Shown: positions 7,321 through 14,631 of the stretch, one piece after another
Position numbering within the stretch: the stretch's first letter is position 1
Layout of the letters: every line of letters begins with the position of its first letter
Assembly (NCBI GenBank): GCA_050013615.1
Contig: JBEKEX010000017.1
Coordinates: 1 to 21,233 of the forward strand
DNA length: 21,233 nt
Source: JBEKEX01 sp050013615
GTDB taxonomy: Bacteria > Chloroflexota > Anaerolineae > Anaerolineales > Anaerolineaceae
Reading direction: 5' to 3'
Made by a program: the position numbers and the translations under genes
Notes under the pieces: model-generated
What the model was told of the DNA's origin: nothing
What the model saw: the letters and a program-made list of their open reading frames with translations, nothing else
Database searches by the model: none

Positions 7321-7348
7321 TGTTGCCCCGAAAAATGGCGCGATAATT
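7321..7348 (+). promoter_or_regulatory. Candidate sigma-70-type promoter for the nuclease-like gene
   Basis: TTGTTG (7321-7326), 16 bases, then GATAAT (7343-7348). The transcript would have a leader of about 85 bases before the ATG at 7440. Moderate match only. Confidence 0.35.
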
Positions 7349-7439
7349 TGAGATAGAAGTTTATCAACGTTAACCACTAATTGACTAAAAGCTGGCAATC
7401 CCAGTATGGGTAAATCACTATAGTTGGGAGGAAAAGATA

Positions 7440-7907
7440 ATGAAACCCATGGACCTAGACAACAACGATGTAAAGAGTAAAATTCATCGCTCTATTGATA
7501 AATTACTGAGATATGATGATCATTTGCTCCGTTATGATGTAAATGAAAGATCTATATCACATCAATTAGCCATATATATACAGGACAATTTTCCCGAATG
7601 GAATGTTGATTGTGAATATAACCGACATCTCAATGAGATAAAACGTCTTAATCTACAACTCGAGCAATTAGAATCAAACGACACCAATGCAAAAACTGTC
7701 TTCCCAGATATTATCGTTCACCATAGGGGAAAAGATGACAACCTTTTGGTGATTGAGATCAAGAAATCTACCAACCCGCAAACTAGTGAGTACGACTGTC
7801 AGAAATTAATAGCGTTTAAAAGTGAACTCGGTTATCAAATTGCACTATTTATAAAATTTCGAGTTGGAATTGAAAATTTTGGTGTGGAAGAAGAAAGGTG
7901 GTTATAG
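7440..7907 (+). CDS. PD-(D/E)XK nuclease-like protein of unknown function
   Basis: A 155-residue protein with GGGAGGA before the ATG. It carries the core of the PD-(D/E)XK nuclease fold: an N-terminal helix with an acidic residue (VNERSISHQLAIYIQ, Glu36), then FPDIIVHHRG with Asp90, then NLLVIEIKKS with Glu106 and Lys108. The DCEYNR segment (58-62) and the C-terminal GYQIALFIKF strand also match a widespread family of small uncharacterised proteins with this fold. The catalytic triad looks complete, so cleavage of nucleic acid is possible, but there is no methyltransferase, helicase or other restriction partner in the window. The gene is markedly AT-rich compared with its surroundings, which suggests lateral transfer. 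The fold call is fairly firm; the role is unknown. Confidence 0.7.
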   Translation: MKPMDLDNNDVKSKIHRSIDKLLRYDDHLLRYDVNERSISHQLAIYIQDNFPEWNVDCEYNRHLNEIKRLNLQLEQLESNDTNAKTVFPDIIVHHRGKDDNLLVIEIKKSTNPQTSEYDCQKLIAFKSELGYQIALFIKFRVGIENFGVEEERWL

Positions 7908-7942
7908 TTCGGGCTCTGCTTAACTTCAAGGTATATTGCCAA

Positions 7943-8017
7943 ATGATTACACAGCATTTCTTCACCAATGCTCCAGATTGTCCCATTCATTTCCTGCACA
8001 TGAATAAATCTAAATAA
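7943..8017 (+). other. Possible very short ORF before the gene at 8021
   Basis: An ATG at 7943 opens 24 codons ending three bases before the ATG at 8021; AAGG occurs upstream at 7929-7932. The peptide ends FLHMNKSK. It could couple translation to the next gene, which lacks its own ribosome binding site, or be chance. Confidence 0.2.
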
Positions 8018-8020
8018 CCC

Positions 8021-8824
8021 ATGGAAACGCTAGAGATCTCAAACAATAATCAAATAAGCCATCACCTTCGACATAAAGAACAGCTCGATAACCTCCACAG
8101 AATTATCACATCAGCTTTACTGGGAGCATTCTTATTCATCATGTTCCTCGAAAGTTTTGGTTTCTGGGCTTGGTATTTCGCTTTACCACGAGTTCCATAC
8201 TCTTCCCTCTGGTTACAAATCTATTCAATACCTTTTAGAGATCTATATTTATATGGAATAGCGGGATTAGTTTTTGGTGGATTGGTCGGAATTCCGCGGA
8301 AATGGTGGTGGAGTCCTGTCATCTGGGCTGGTCTCGGGGCAATATATTCCTTATTTGGTCTTCTGAACACAGATTATCATTACTCACTAAATGATATCGT
8401 TCTTAGTGTGTGCTTCTGTATATTATTGCCTTGCAGTCCGGTGAGTCTTCTTGTAGCAGGCACACGATTATTACAATGGGCGTATTCAACTAAAAAAACG
8501 ATCGGGGCTTTAGCATTATTGGGTATCATCAGCGTTTTCATCGGTACAGAAATATTTCTCAGCCGTCAGATAACCAGCCCATCAGATTCGCTAAAACTAT
8601 TAAGTATCTATCAATATGCCGAGGCAAATAACTGGCAAATTAAATCTTTCAAAGTAGAAGGTCTTGTAGCAGACAGCGGTACTGGAATTCACATAACACT
8701 TGAAGACGGAAGCACTCGCGAATGCATATATTGGGACGCAATCGCAATGGGATATGAAAGCGACTATCCCAATGGCTACCCGGAATCACTTGATCTACGT
8801 GATGTTATGAGTTGTCCCCCATAA
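8021..8824 (+). CDS. Hypothetical membrane protein with soluble C-terminal domain
   Basis: A 267-residue protein. After a polar N-terminus (1-28) there are about five membrane helices (29-48, 74-90, 98-115, 125-148, 161-181). Residues 185-267 form a soluble tail that begins LLSIYQYAEANNWQIKSF and ends in a Cys/Pro-rich segment. No family was recognised. There is no ribosome binding site before the ATG, so the start is uncertain, although the frame itself is long and clearly protein-like. Composition is AT-rich like that of the nuclease-like gene 113 bases upstream. Confidence 0.6.
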   Translation: METLEISNNNQISHHLRHKEQLDNLHRIITSALLGAFLFIMFLESFGFWAWYFALPRVPYSSLWLQIYSIPFRDLYLYGIAGLVFGGLVGIPRKWWWSPVIWAGLGAIYSLFGLLNTDYHYSLNDIVLSVCFCILLPCSPVSLLVAGTRLLQWAYSTKKTIGALALLGIISVFIGTEIFLSRQITSPSDSLKLLSIYQYAEANNWQIKSFKVEGLVADSGTGIHITLEDGSTRECIYWDAIAMGYESDYPNGYPESLDLRDVMSCPP

Positions 8825-8900
8825 AAAGGATAATTCCCCTTATCTGCATTGCTAACCATTCTTCCAATTACGTAATATGCTGTGAATACAAGGATCACTC

Positions 8901-8952
8901 ATGTCCTTCAACAACTACGACGATATCGCGACCTCGTTCAAGAGCATCTTCA
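8901..8952 (+). pseudogene. Possible truncated gene start
   Basis: AAGGA stands eight bases before an ATG at 8901, and the first codons read MSFNNYDDIATSFKSIF, a plausible protein N-terminus with GC-rich codon use. The frame then runs antisense into the VOC gene and becomes Ser/Pro/Arg-rich nonsense until 9083. This fits a gene cut off by a past deletion or rearrangement, but the evidence is a single short stretch. Confidence 0.25.
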
Positions 8953-9381
8953 CTATTCAATCGTTCTCACGCTCTCTTTTTTGGCACCCCGGTTCCAGGA
9001 GCCGATTTCAATCATGTTCCCTTCCGGATCAGCGACCATCGAAGAATACATCCCCCACGGCTCCATGCGCGGCGCATAAATAGGTTTGCCACCTGCCTTG
9101 GTCACACGCTCGAATTCACAATCCACGTCGCCCTGAACAGGCAGATCAATAGCCAACTCGAAGCTCCCATTCAAGCCGCTGGGATACGTTGGAACCTGCC
9201 CCAATAGTCCCGGCAATTGCGACCGTTCGTACATCGAAAAGCGAATGCCATTGTGTTTGAATTCGGCATACGGGCCATTGCCGTCCCAATCGATCGCAAA
9301 GCCGAGGACATCTTTGTAGAACGCCACCATTTTGTGAAGGTCTTTCACAAAAATACCGATCATATCGATTTGTGTGCTCAT
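8953..9381 (-). CDS. VOC family (glyoxalase/bleomycin-resistance fold) protein
   Basis: A 142-residue protein with the paired beta-alpha-beta-beta-beta modules of the VOC superfamily. Module 1 runs IGIFVKDLHKMVAFYKDVLG to the YAEFKHNGIRFSMYE strands (8-52); module 2 has FELAIDL (74-80), DCEFERVTKAGGKPIYAP and the closing VADPEGNMIEIGSW (117-129). Glu75 and Glu125 sit where metal ligands usually occur in this fold. The ATG at 9381 is chosen over one seven codons upstream because GGAGGG lies six bases before it. Members include glyoxalases, dioxygenases and antibiotic-binding proteins; the substrate cannot be told. A palindrome overlaps its promoter. Confidence 0.85.
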   Translation of the reverse strand: MSTQIDMIGIFVKDLHKMVAFYKDVLGFAIDWDGNGPYAEFKHNGIRFSMYERSQLPGLLGQVPTYPSGLNGSFELAIDLPVQGDVDCEFERVTKAGGKPIYAPRMEPWGMYSSMVADPEGNMIEIGSWNRGAKKESVRTIE

Positions 9382-9400
9382 GGTATTCCCTCCAAAAATC

Positions 9401-9428
9401 ATTGTATCAAAACTTTCCCCGGAAAGTT
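9401..9428 (-). promoter_or_regulatory. VOC gene promoter with palindromic operator candidate
   Basis: On the minus strand TACAAT (9401-9406) is a good -10 box 20 bases before the start codon. Immediately upstream, AACTTTCC (9411-9418) and GGAAAGTT (9421-9428) form perfect 8-bp inverted arms two bases apart, placed in the -35/-10 spacer. This is the usual place for a repressor or MerR-type activator site. Confidence 0.45.
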
Positions 9429-9500
9429 AAACCAATGCCGGCAGTATCTCTTCTGGACATTTCCCCCCAATTTTATATTTTTGCACGTCTTATTCCGGTA

Positions 9501-9528
9501 TTGACAGCCTTGTGAATCGGGATATAAT
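9501..9528 (+). promoter_or_regulatory. Consensus sigma-70 promoter of the exporter operon
   Basis: TTGACA (9501-9506), 16 bases, TATAAT (9523-9528): both boxes are perfect matches. Transcription would start near 9535, leaving a 60-base leader before the TetR gene. Confidence 0.8.
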
Positions 9529-9542
9529 TTTTCCCACAATTC

Positions 9543-9575
9543 CGAGCGAACGCTCGCATTTCGAATAATTGTTCG
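9543..9575 (+). promoter_or_regulatory. Two palindromic operator candidates for the TetR-type regulator
   Basis: CGAGCG-AA-CGCTCG (9543-9556) is a perfect 14-base inverted repeat just after the predicted transcription start. CGAATAATTGTTCG (9562-9575) is a second 14-base inverted repeat with one mismatched pair. Their centres are 19 bp apart, close to two helical turns. The position between promoter and TetR gene fits autorepression. Confidence 0.5.
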
Positions 9576-9594
9576 CCATCAAGGATCGATTGTC

Positions 9595-10248
9595 ATGAGC
9601 CCAAACGAAAAACTGGTCGTCACACCTCCAGCCGCCAAAGAAGGCACCCGCCGCGAGCGGCGCATAGAACGCCAGCGCAAGGCCATCCTGGACGCGTCCG
9701 CCGAGTTGTTCGCTCAAAAGGGCTACACGGCAACCACTACCAAGGACATCGCCCGGGCAGTCGACGTCGGCGAGAGCACGCTGTACGGTTATTTCTCCAG
9801 CAAGCAGGAGATCCTTCAGGAAATCCTCATCCAGCAGGGCGAGATGGTCGATTCCCTGCTGGTGCACCTCAACGACCTCAAAGGCCTCGAGTCCTTCGTT
9901 GGCCTGGTCGACATTTTGTTGGAGCGGCTCCTGGCATGGGCCGTCTATAACCGGGTGGTCATCGCCGAAGCCTGGATCAATGACGAGATCTTATTGGGCT
10001 ACGTGGTGGTGCACTGGCAGCCGATCATGGAGCGGCTTCAAAATTTCATCGCCGCGCGGATCGCAGCCGACATCTTCCGCCCCATCGACCCGGCCTTTGG
10101 AGCGCGCATGATGGTCGCGGCCTTTGTCGCTTCCATCCTGCCTGTCCTGCGCGGCGTCGAGCCGCCCCCCACCCCGGAGCAGCGTCACCAGCTTGCCATA
10201 GCGATCGTCGAGATCGTTAACAACGGGTTCCATGCCCAGAAGGGATGA
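9595..10248 (+). CDS. TetR/AcrR family transcriptional regulator of the exporter operon
   Basis: A 217-residue repressor-type protein. The N-terminal DNA-binding domain is clear: a basic lead (RRERRIERQRKAILDAS, 19-35), then AELFAQKGYTATTTKDIARA and the recognition helix VGESTLYGYFSSKQEIL (58-74). The rest, about 75-217, is the helical ligand-binding and dimerisation domain. AAGGA precedes the ATG. Its stop overlaps the start of the first permease (ATGA), so it is the first gene of the exporter operon, analogous to the CecR regulator linked to the ybh genes in E. coli. It very likely senses an exported compound and represses its own promoter; the ligand is unknown. Confidence 0.9.
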   Translation: MSPNEKLVVTPPAAKEGTRRERRIERQRKAILDASAELFAQKGYTATTTKDIARAVDVGESTLYGYFSSKQEILQEILIQQGEMVDSLLVHLNDLKGLESFVGLVDILLERLLAWAVYNRVVIAEAWINDEILLGYVVVHWQPIMERLQNFIAARIAADIFRPIDPAFGARMMVAAFVASILPVLRGVEPPPTPEQRHQLAIAIVEIVNNGFHAQKG

Positions 10249-11390
10249 GTAACCTCATGTTCCAACGCATTTTCGCCATTATCCAAAAAGAATTCTCGCA
10301 AGTGCTGCGTGACCGCACCACGTTGATCATCATGCTTTCCATGCCTCTGCTGCAACTGATCTTGTTCGGATATGCGATCAATACCAATGTGCGCCACATC
10401 CCCACCGTGGTCGCCGACCAAAGCATGGATCACGCCAGCCAGGCGTACATCGATGACATGGTGAATTCCGGCTACTTCGATATCGTCCAAAGCGCGCCCG
10501 ACCAGGCCGGGGCCATCCAGGCCATCGACGCCGGCACGGCGCGGGTCGGGATCGTGATCCCGCCGAACTTTGCCGAAGATGTGCAGCGCAGCGACGCCCA
10601 GGTGCTTGTGCTGGTCGACGGATCCGATCTGTTCACTTCGCAATCGGCCAACGCCTTTGCCACCATCATCGGCCAGGAGCACGCCATCAACATCGTCACC
10701 GATGAGGTTGCCAGAGCCGGTGCCAGCGCCACCCAGGCGTCACTGCCGGCGCTCGAAGCGCTGCTCCGGGTGCTCTACAACCCGGACATGAAAGACTTGT
10801 GGTTCATCATCCCCGGCATGGTGGCCATGCTGCTGCAAACGCAATCGCTGGTGTTGACGACCGCCGCCGTGGTCAGGGAGCGCGAGATGGGCACCATCGA
10901 GCAGATCCTGGTCACCCCCATCCGCCCCATCGAGCTGATGATCGGCAAGATCGTGCCGTACGTAGTCATCGCCATGCTCAACATGCTCACCGTGGTCGGC
11001 ATTGGGGTCTTCTGGTTTGGCGTCCCCTTCCAGGGCAGCATCTGGTTATACATCGGCCTTTCTTTCCTGTACGTCTTCAGCGGACTGGGCCTGGGGCTGC
11101 TGATCTCATCCGTATCACAAAACCAGCGCCAGGCGCAGCAGTTGATGATGCTATTCATGATGGTCAGCTTATTACTGGGTGGCTTCATCTTCCCGCGTTA
11201 CACCATGCCGCCGGTAATACAGGCCATTGGAGATCTCTTTCCGCTCACCTATTTCGTCCCCATCTCGCGCGGCATCTTCACTAAAGGGGTTGGATTCTCA
11301 GTGGTGGCGGGCCAGGTGCTGGCTATGGTCGCCTACATCCTGGTGGTGATCCCGCTGGCGGCCCTCACGTTCCGTAAAAGATTGGACTAG
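10245..11390 (+). CDS. ABC-2 type permease (YbhR/YbhS-like), first subunit
   Basis: A 381-residue membrane subunit of an exporter. An N-terminal amphipathic segment (IIQKEFSQVLRDRTTL, 12-27) leads into helix 1 (about 28-45). A large outside domain covers about 48-180, with TVVADQS, AGTARVGIVIPPNFAEDV and VLVDGSD as typical landmarks. Five or six helices follow from 185 on. The cytoplasmic coupling segment EREMGTIEQILVTPIRPIE (about 212-230) contacts the ATPase in this family. The start overlaps the TetR stop by four bases, so translation is coupled. It pairs with the second permease downstream. YbhRS-type exporters are linked to drug and cation resistance in E. coli; the substrate here is unknown. 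Confidence 0.9.
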   Translation: MSNLMFQRIFAIIQKEFSQVLRDRTTLIIMLSMPLLQLILFGYAINTNVRHIPTVVADQSMDHASQAYIDDMVNSGYFDIVQSAPDQAGAIQAIDAGTARVGIVIPPNFAEDVQRSDAQVLVLVDGSDLFTSQSANAFATIIGQEHAINIVTDEVARAGASATQASLPALEALLRVLYNPDMKDLWFIIPGMVAMLLQTQSLVLTTAAVVREREMGTIEQILVTPIRPIELMIGKIVPYVVIAMLNMLTVVGIGVFWFGVPFQGSIWLYIGLSFLYVFSGLGLGLLISSVSQNQRQAQQLMMLFMMVSLLLGGFIFPRYTMPPVIQAIGDLFPLTYFVPISRGIFTKGVGFSVVAGQVLAMVAYILVVIPLAALTFRKRLD

Positions 11391-11488
11391 TACCCCGTCA
11401 AGCATGAACATATCATTCCAACCAAAATGTTTCTACTTTGTCATAAAAGAATGTATTTTGCAAAATGGAGTTTGAAGGGGCATTGAGT

Positions 11489-12640
11489 ATGGCAAAATCT
11501 CTACAACGCTTAAGGGCACTCGTCTACAAGGAAATGGTGCAGGTCCTCAGGGATCGGCGCACGCTGATGTTGTTCTTCATCCTGCCATTGGTCGAACTGT
11601 TCCTGTTCGCCTACGCGGTTTCCCTGACGATCACCCATTTGCCCACCGCCGTTGTCGATCAGAGCCTGGATTCGCGCAGCCGCGATTTCGTCCAGGCGCT
11701 GGTAAACTCAGGCGATTTCGACGTGACGCTGACACTCCAAAACCAACAACAGGTGATGAATGCCATCGCAGCCGGCACGGTCAAAGCCGGCGTGGTCATC
11801 CCGCCTAATTTCGCCGAGCAGGTGGCGCGCGGGGATGGCAGCGTGTTGATCCTGCTGGATGGCTCCGACTCTTTCAGTGTCGAATCGGGCTACAATGCTG
11901 CCTCGAGCATCGCCCAAACCTATTCCCTGGCGCTGACCGCCGAGAAAATCCAAAACAGCAATTCGCCGATGGCCGCCAGCGCCGCATCAGGGGCCTTGCC
12001 CATCTCGACCACTACGCGTGTCCTTTACAACCCCGATATCCGCGACCTGGTCTTCATCCTTCCGGGTCTGATCGCCTTGATCATGCAGATCATCGTCGTC
12101 ACGCATTCGGCCATGGCCATCGTGCGGGAACGGGAAGCCGGGACGCTGGAGCAATTGCTCGCTACCCCCGCCCGCCCGTTCGAGAGGATCATCGCCAAGC
12201 TGATCCCCGGTATGCTGGTGGCAATCGTGGACATGGCCATGGTGCTCGTCATCGGAGTCTTTTGGTTCCAGGTGCCGTTCCAGGGGAACATCCTGCTCCT
12301 GGCTGCTTTGTCGATCCTTTTCATCATTTCCAGCATGGGACTGGGGCTGGTGATCTCGGCCATCGCCAAGACCCAGCGCCAGGCGCAGCAGTTGTCCAGC
12401 GTGATCCAACTCCTGGCTATGCTGTTGACCGGCTTCCTCTACCCCCGCACCACCATGCCGCTATGGACACAGCTCGTCGGCGACCTGATCCCCCTCACTT
12501 ATTTCGTGCGCATCATCCGCGGCATCATGACCAAGGGCGTCAGCCTGTCCTTCCTGTGGACGGACACCCTGACGTTGATCGTATACGCCTGCATCGCGCT
12601 GGCCTTTGCCGCCGTGGTGACGAAGAATAGATTGGATTGA
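11489..12640 (+). CDS. ABC-2 type permease (YbhR/YbhS-like), second subunit
   Basis: A 383-residue protein with the same layout as the first permease: KEMVQVLRDRRTL lead, helix 1 (about 27-45), an outside domain (about 48-185, with TAVVDQS, AGVVIPPNFAEQV and ILLDGSD), then a helix bundle with the coupling segment EREAGTLEQLLATPARPFE (about 214-232). The two are clearly paralogues and should form a heterodimer. The ATG at 11489 is preferred over 11465 because GAAGGGG lies eight bases before it. The 98-base gap after the first permease is AT-rich and contains TGTCATAAA, a weak extended -10, so an internal promoter is possible. Confidence 0.9.
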   Translation: MAKSLQRLRALVYKEMVQVLRDRRTLMLFFILPLVELFLFAYAVSLTITHLPTAVVDQSLDSRSRDFVQALVNSGDFDVTLTLQNQQQVMNAIAAGTVKAGVVIPPNFAEQVARGDGSVLILLDGSDSFSVESGYNAASSIAQTYSLALTAEKIQNSNSPMAASAASGALPISTTTRVLYNPDIRDLVFILPGLIALIMQIIVVTHSAMAIVREREAGTLEQLLATPARPFERIIAKLIPGMLVAIVDMAMVLVIGVFWFQVPFQGNILLLAALSILFIISSMGLGLVISAIAKTQRQAQQLSSVIQLLAMLLTGFLYPRTTMPLWTQLVGDLIPLTYFVRIIRGIMTKGVSLSFLWTDTLTLIVYACIALAFAAVVTKNRLD

Positions 12641-12645
12641 CCGCC

Positions 12646-13608
12646 ATGTCAAATGATGTTGCCATTTCAACCCAAGCATTGGTCAAACGCTTCAAAGGCA
12701 TCCGCGGCACCGTCACCGCAGTTGATGGCGTTACCCTGGAAGTGAAGCGCGGCGAGACCTTCGGTCTGATTGGGCCGGATGGCGCCGGGAAAAGCACCAC
12801 CACCCGGGTCATCCTGGGTCTGCTCAAGCGGGACGGGGGACAGAGCAGTGTGCTCGGATACGACTCGATGCGCGATGTATATGCTATCCGCGAACAGACC
12901 GGTTACATTGCCCAGCAGTTCGCCCTGCCTGCCGATTTAACCGTGATGGAAAACCTGCGCTTCTTTGCCGACCTGCATGGCATTCCTGCCAACCAGCAGA
13001 AGCAAAGTATCGCCGAATTGCTCGATTTTGCCGGGTTGACCGACTTCACCACCCGCCTGGCCGGCCGACTTTCCGGCGGGATGAAGAAGAAACTTGCCCT
13101 GGCCTGCAGCCTGATCCACCAGCCACAGGTGGTCCTGCTGGACGAGCCAACCTTGGGCGTGGACCCGGTCAGCCGCCGTGAGTTCTGGAGCCTGCTCGGC
13201 AACCTGCGGGCAGAAAAAGGCTTGACCATATTCGTCTGCACGCCATACATGGACGAAGCCGAGCGCTGCAACCAGGTTGGCCTGATCTACAAGGGCCGCC
13301 TGATCGCTCATGACACACCCGCCAAGATCAAGAAGATGGTCCCCGGCCACCTGTTGGAGTTCAAACCTTCGAAGTTCGTCCCTGCCCGCGACCTGATGAC
13401 CGGCATGCCGGGCGTCCTGGAAGTGCAGACTTATGGCGCGATGCTGCACATCTTCGTCGATGCCATAGAACGCCGCCAGCGGCAGATCGAGAAAGCCTTG
13501 GGTGCCCAGGGGATCGAATGGAGCGGGATGCGGGTCATTGAACCGCGCATGGAAGAGGCATTCATCAGCCTGATTACACGGCAGGAGGCAGCAGATAAAA
13601 ATGGCTGA
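12646..13608 (+). CDS. ABC transporter ATPase, equivalent to the N-terminal half of YbhF (H-loop His missing)
   Basis: A 320-residue nucleotide-binding subunit. Walker A is GPDGAGKS (43-50), with Asp where most have Asn; the Q-loop is YIAQQF (Gln90); the signature is LSGGMKKK (142-149); Walker B is VVLLDEP with Glu167. The H-loop reads CTPYMDEAE, with Pro200 in the place of the switch His. As I recall, the N-terminal half of E. coli YbhF has the same GPDGAGK sequence and also lacks this His, so this gene matches that half. Residues 220-320 are the C-terminal extension usual in drug-exporter ATPases. The ATG at 12646 comes five bases after the permease stop; a TTG at 12637 overlapping that stop is an alternative. 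The ATP site formed by this Walker A may be weak or inactive. Confidence 0.9.
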   Translation: MSNDVAISTQALVKRFKGIRGTVTAVDGVTLEVKRGETFGLIGPDGAGKSTTTRVILGLLKRDGGQSSVLGYDSMRDVYAIREQTGYIAQQFALPADLTVMENLRFFADLHGIPANQQKQSIAELLDFAGLTDFTTRLAGRLSGGMKKKLALACSLIHQPQVVLLDEPTLGVDPVSRREFWSLLGNLRAEKGLTIFVCTPYMDEAERCNQVGLIYKGRLIAHDTPAKIKKMVPGHLLEFKPSKFVPARDLMTGMPGVLEVQTYGAMLHIFVDAIERRQRQIEKALGAQGIEWSGMRVIEPRMEEAFISLITRQEAADKNG

Positions 13609-14596
13609 AAAACGATCAACACCTGTAAAACCGGTCGAGCCGGATGTTGCCGATCCCGTCATCGCCGAGGACCTGACCAAGTGCTTCGACGATTTCACCG
13701 CCGTGGACAAGGTCAGCTTCCGCATCCACCCCGGCGAGGTGTTCGGCTGGCTGGGCCCGAATGGCGCCGGCAAAACCACTACCATCCGCATGTTGCTGGG
13801 ACTGATCCAACCCACCAGCGGCAAATTGAGCGTGCTGGGTTACGACCCGGTCACCCAGGCCAAGACCATGCAGGCCCACGTCGGCTACATGTCCCAGCTC
13901 TTCACCCTGTACAACGACCTGACCGCCCGCGAGAACATCCGCTTTTACGGCCTGGTGTATGGCTTAAAGCGCGATGAGCTTGCCCGCCGGCAGGAAGAGA
14001 TCATCCGCATGGCCGGGTTGGAGGGCCGCGAAGACACGTTGACGGCCAACCTGTCCGGCGGCTGGAAACAGCGCCTGGCTCTGGGCTGTGCCATCGTCCA
14101 TAACCCCAAGGTGGTGTTCCTGGATGAGCCAACCGCCGGCGTCGATCCCATCAGCCGGCGCGAGTTCTGGGGCCTCATCTACGCCATGGCCAAAAAGGGC
14201 ACCACGGTGCTGGTGACCACCCATTACATGGACGAGGCCGAGCTCTGCCAGCGGGTGGGGTTTATCAGCCAGGGGCGCCTGGTCGCCATCGGCACACCCG
14301 ACGAGCTCAAGCAAACCCGCATGCACGGCGATGTGTTGGAGATCAACACCCCCGACCCTGATCGCGCCATGCGTCTCTTGAAGGAAGCGCAGTCGAAGAA
14401 AAGCCTGCCCCTGGAAGAAGTGGCCTTGTATGGGGCACAAATCCACGTGGTGGTGCCGAGCGCGGAAAAATTCCGCCAGCCGGTCAAAAAATTGCTCAAA
14501 GCGGAGGACGTCCAGGTCGATAGCCTCGAATGGATCGTTCCCACCCTGGAAGACGTATTTATCTCGACCATCCGGACTTCGGCTGGTCAGAATTGA
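13601..14596 (+). CDS. ABC transporter ATPase, equivalent to the C-terminal half of YbhF
   Basis: A 331-residue nucleotide-binding subunit with all canonical motifs: Walker A GPNGAGKT (52-59), Q-loop YMSQ (Gln99), signature LSGGWKQR (151-158), Walker B VVFLDEP (Glu176) and H-loop TTHYMDEAE (His208). About 22 residues precede the domain, longer than usual, and could be a leftover of the linker that joins the two halves in fused YbhF proteins. The ATG overlaps the previous stop by eight bases, with AGGAGG some 12 bases upstream, so the two ATPases are made together, as expected for a heterodimer. It should supply the main ATP-hydrolysing site of the exporter. Confidence 0.92.
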   Translation: MAEKRSTPVKPVEPDVADPVIAEDLTKCFDDFTAVDKVSFRIHPGEVFGWLGPNGAGKTTTIRMLLGLIQPTSGKLSVLGYDPVTQAKTMQAHVGYMSQLFTLYNDLTARENIRFYGLVYGLKRDELARRQEEIIRMAGLEGREDTLTANLSGGWKQRLALGCAIVHNPKVVFLDEPTAGVDPISRREFWGLIYAMAKKGTTVLVTTHYMDEAELCQRVGFISQGRLVAIGTPDELKQTRMHGDVLEINTPDPDRAMRLLKEAQSKKSLPLEEVALYGAQIHVVVPSAEKFRQPVKKLLKAEDVQVDSLEWIVPTLEDVFISTIRTSAGQN

Positions 14597-14631
14597 TGGA
14601 AAATAAAATCTTGAATTGATAGGAGAATACA

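Noticed and set aside
7308..7331. Inverted repeat CGGG-AACAA/TTGTT-CCCG as a terminator
   Set aside because: It has a two-by-two internal mismatch and is followed by AAAAATGG, not a T-tract; it overlaps a candidate -35 box.
7440..7907. Type II restriction enzyme with partner methyltransferase
   Set aside because: No methyltransferase motif is found in any neighbouring gene, so a restriction-modification system cannot be supported.
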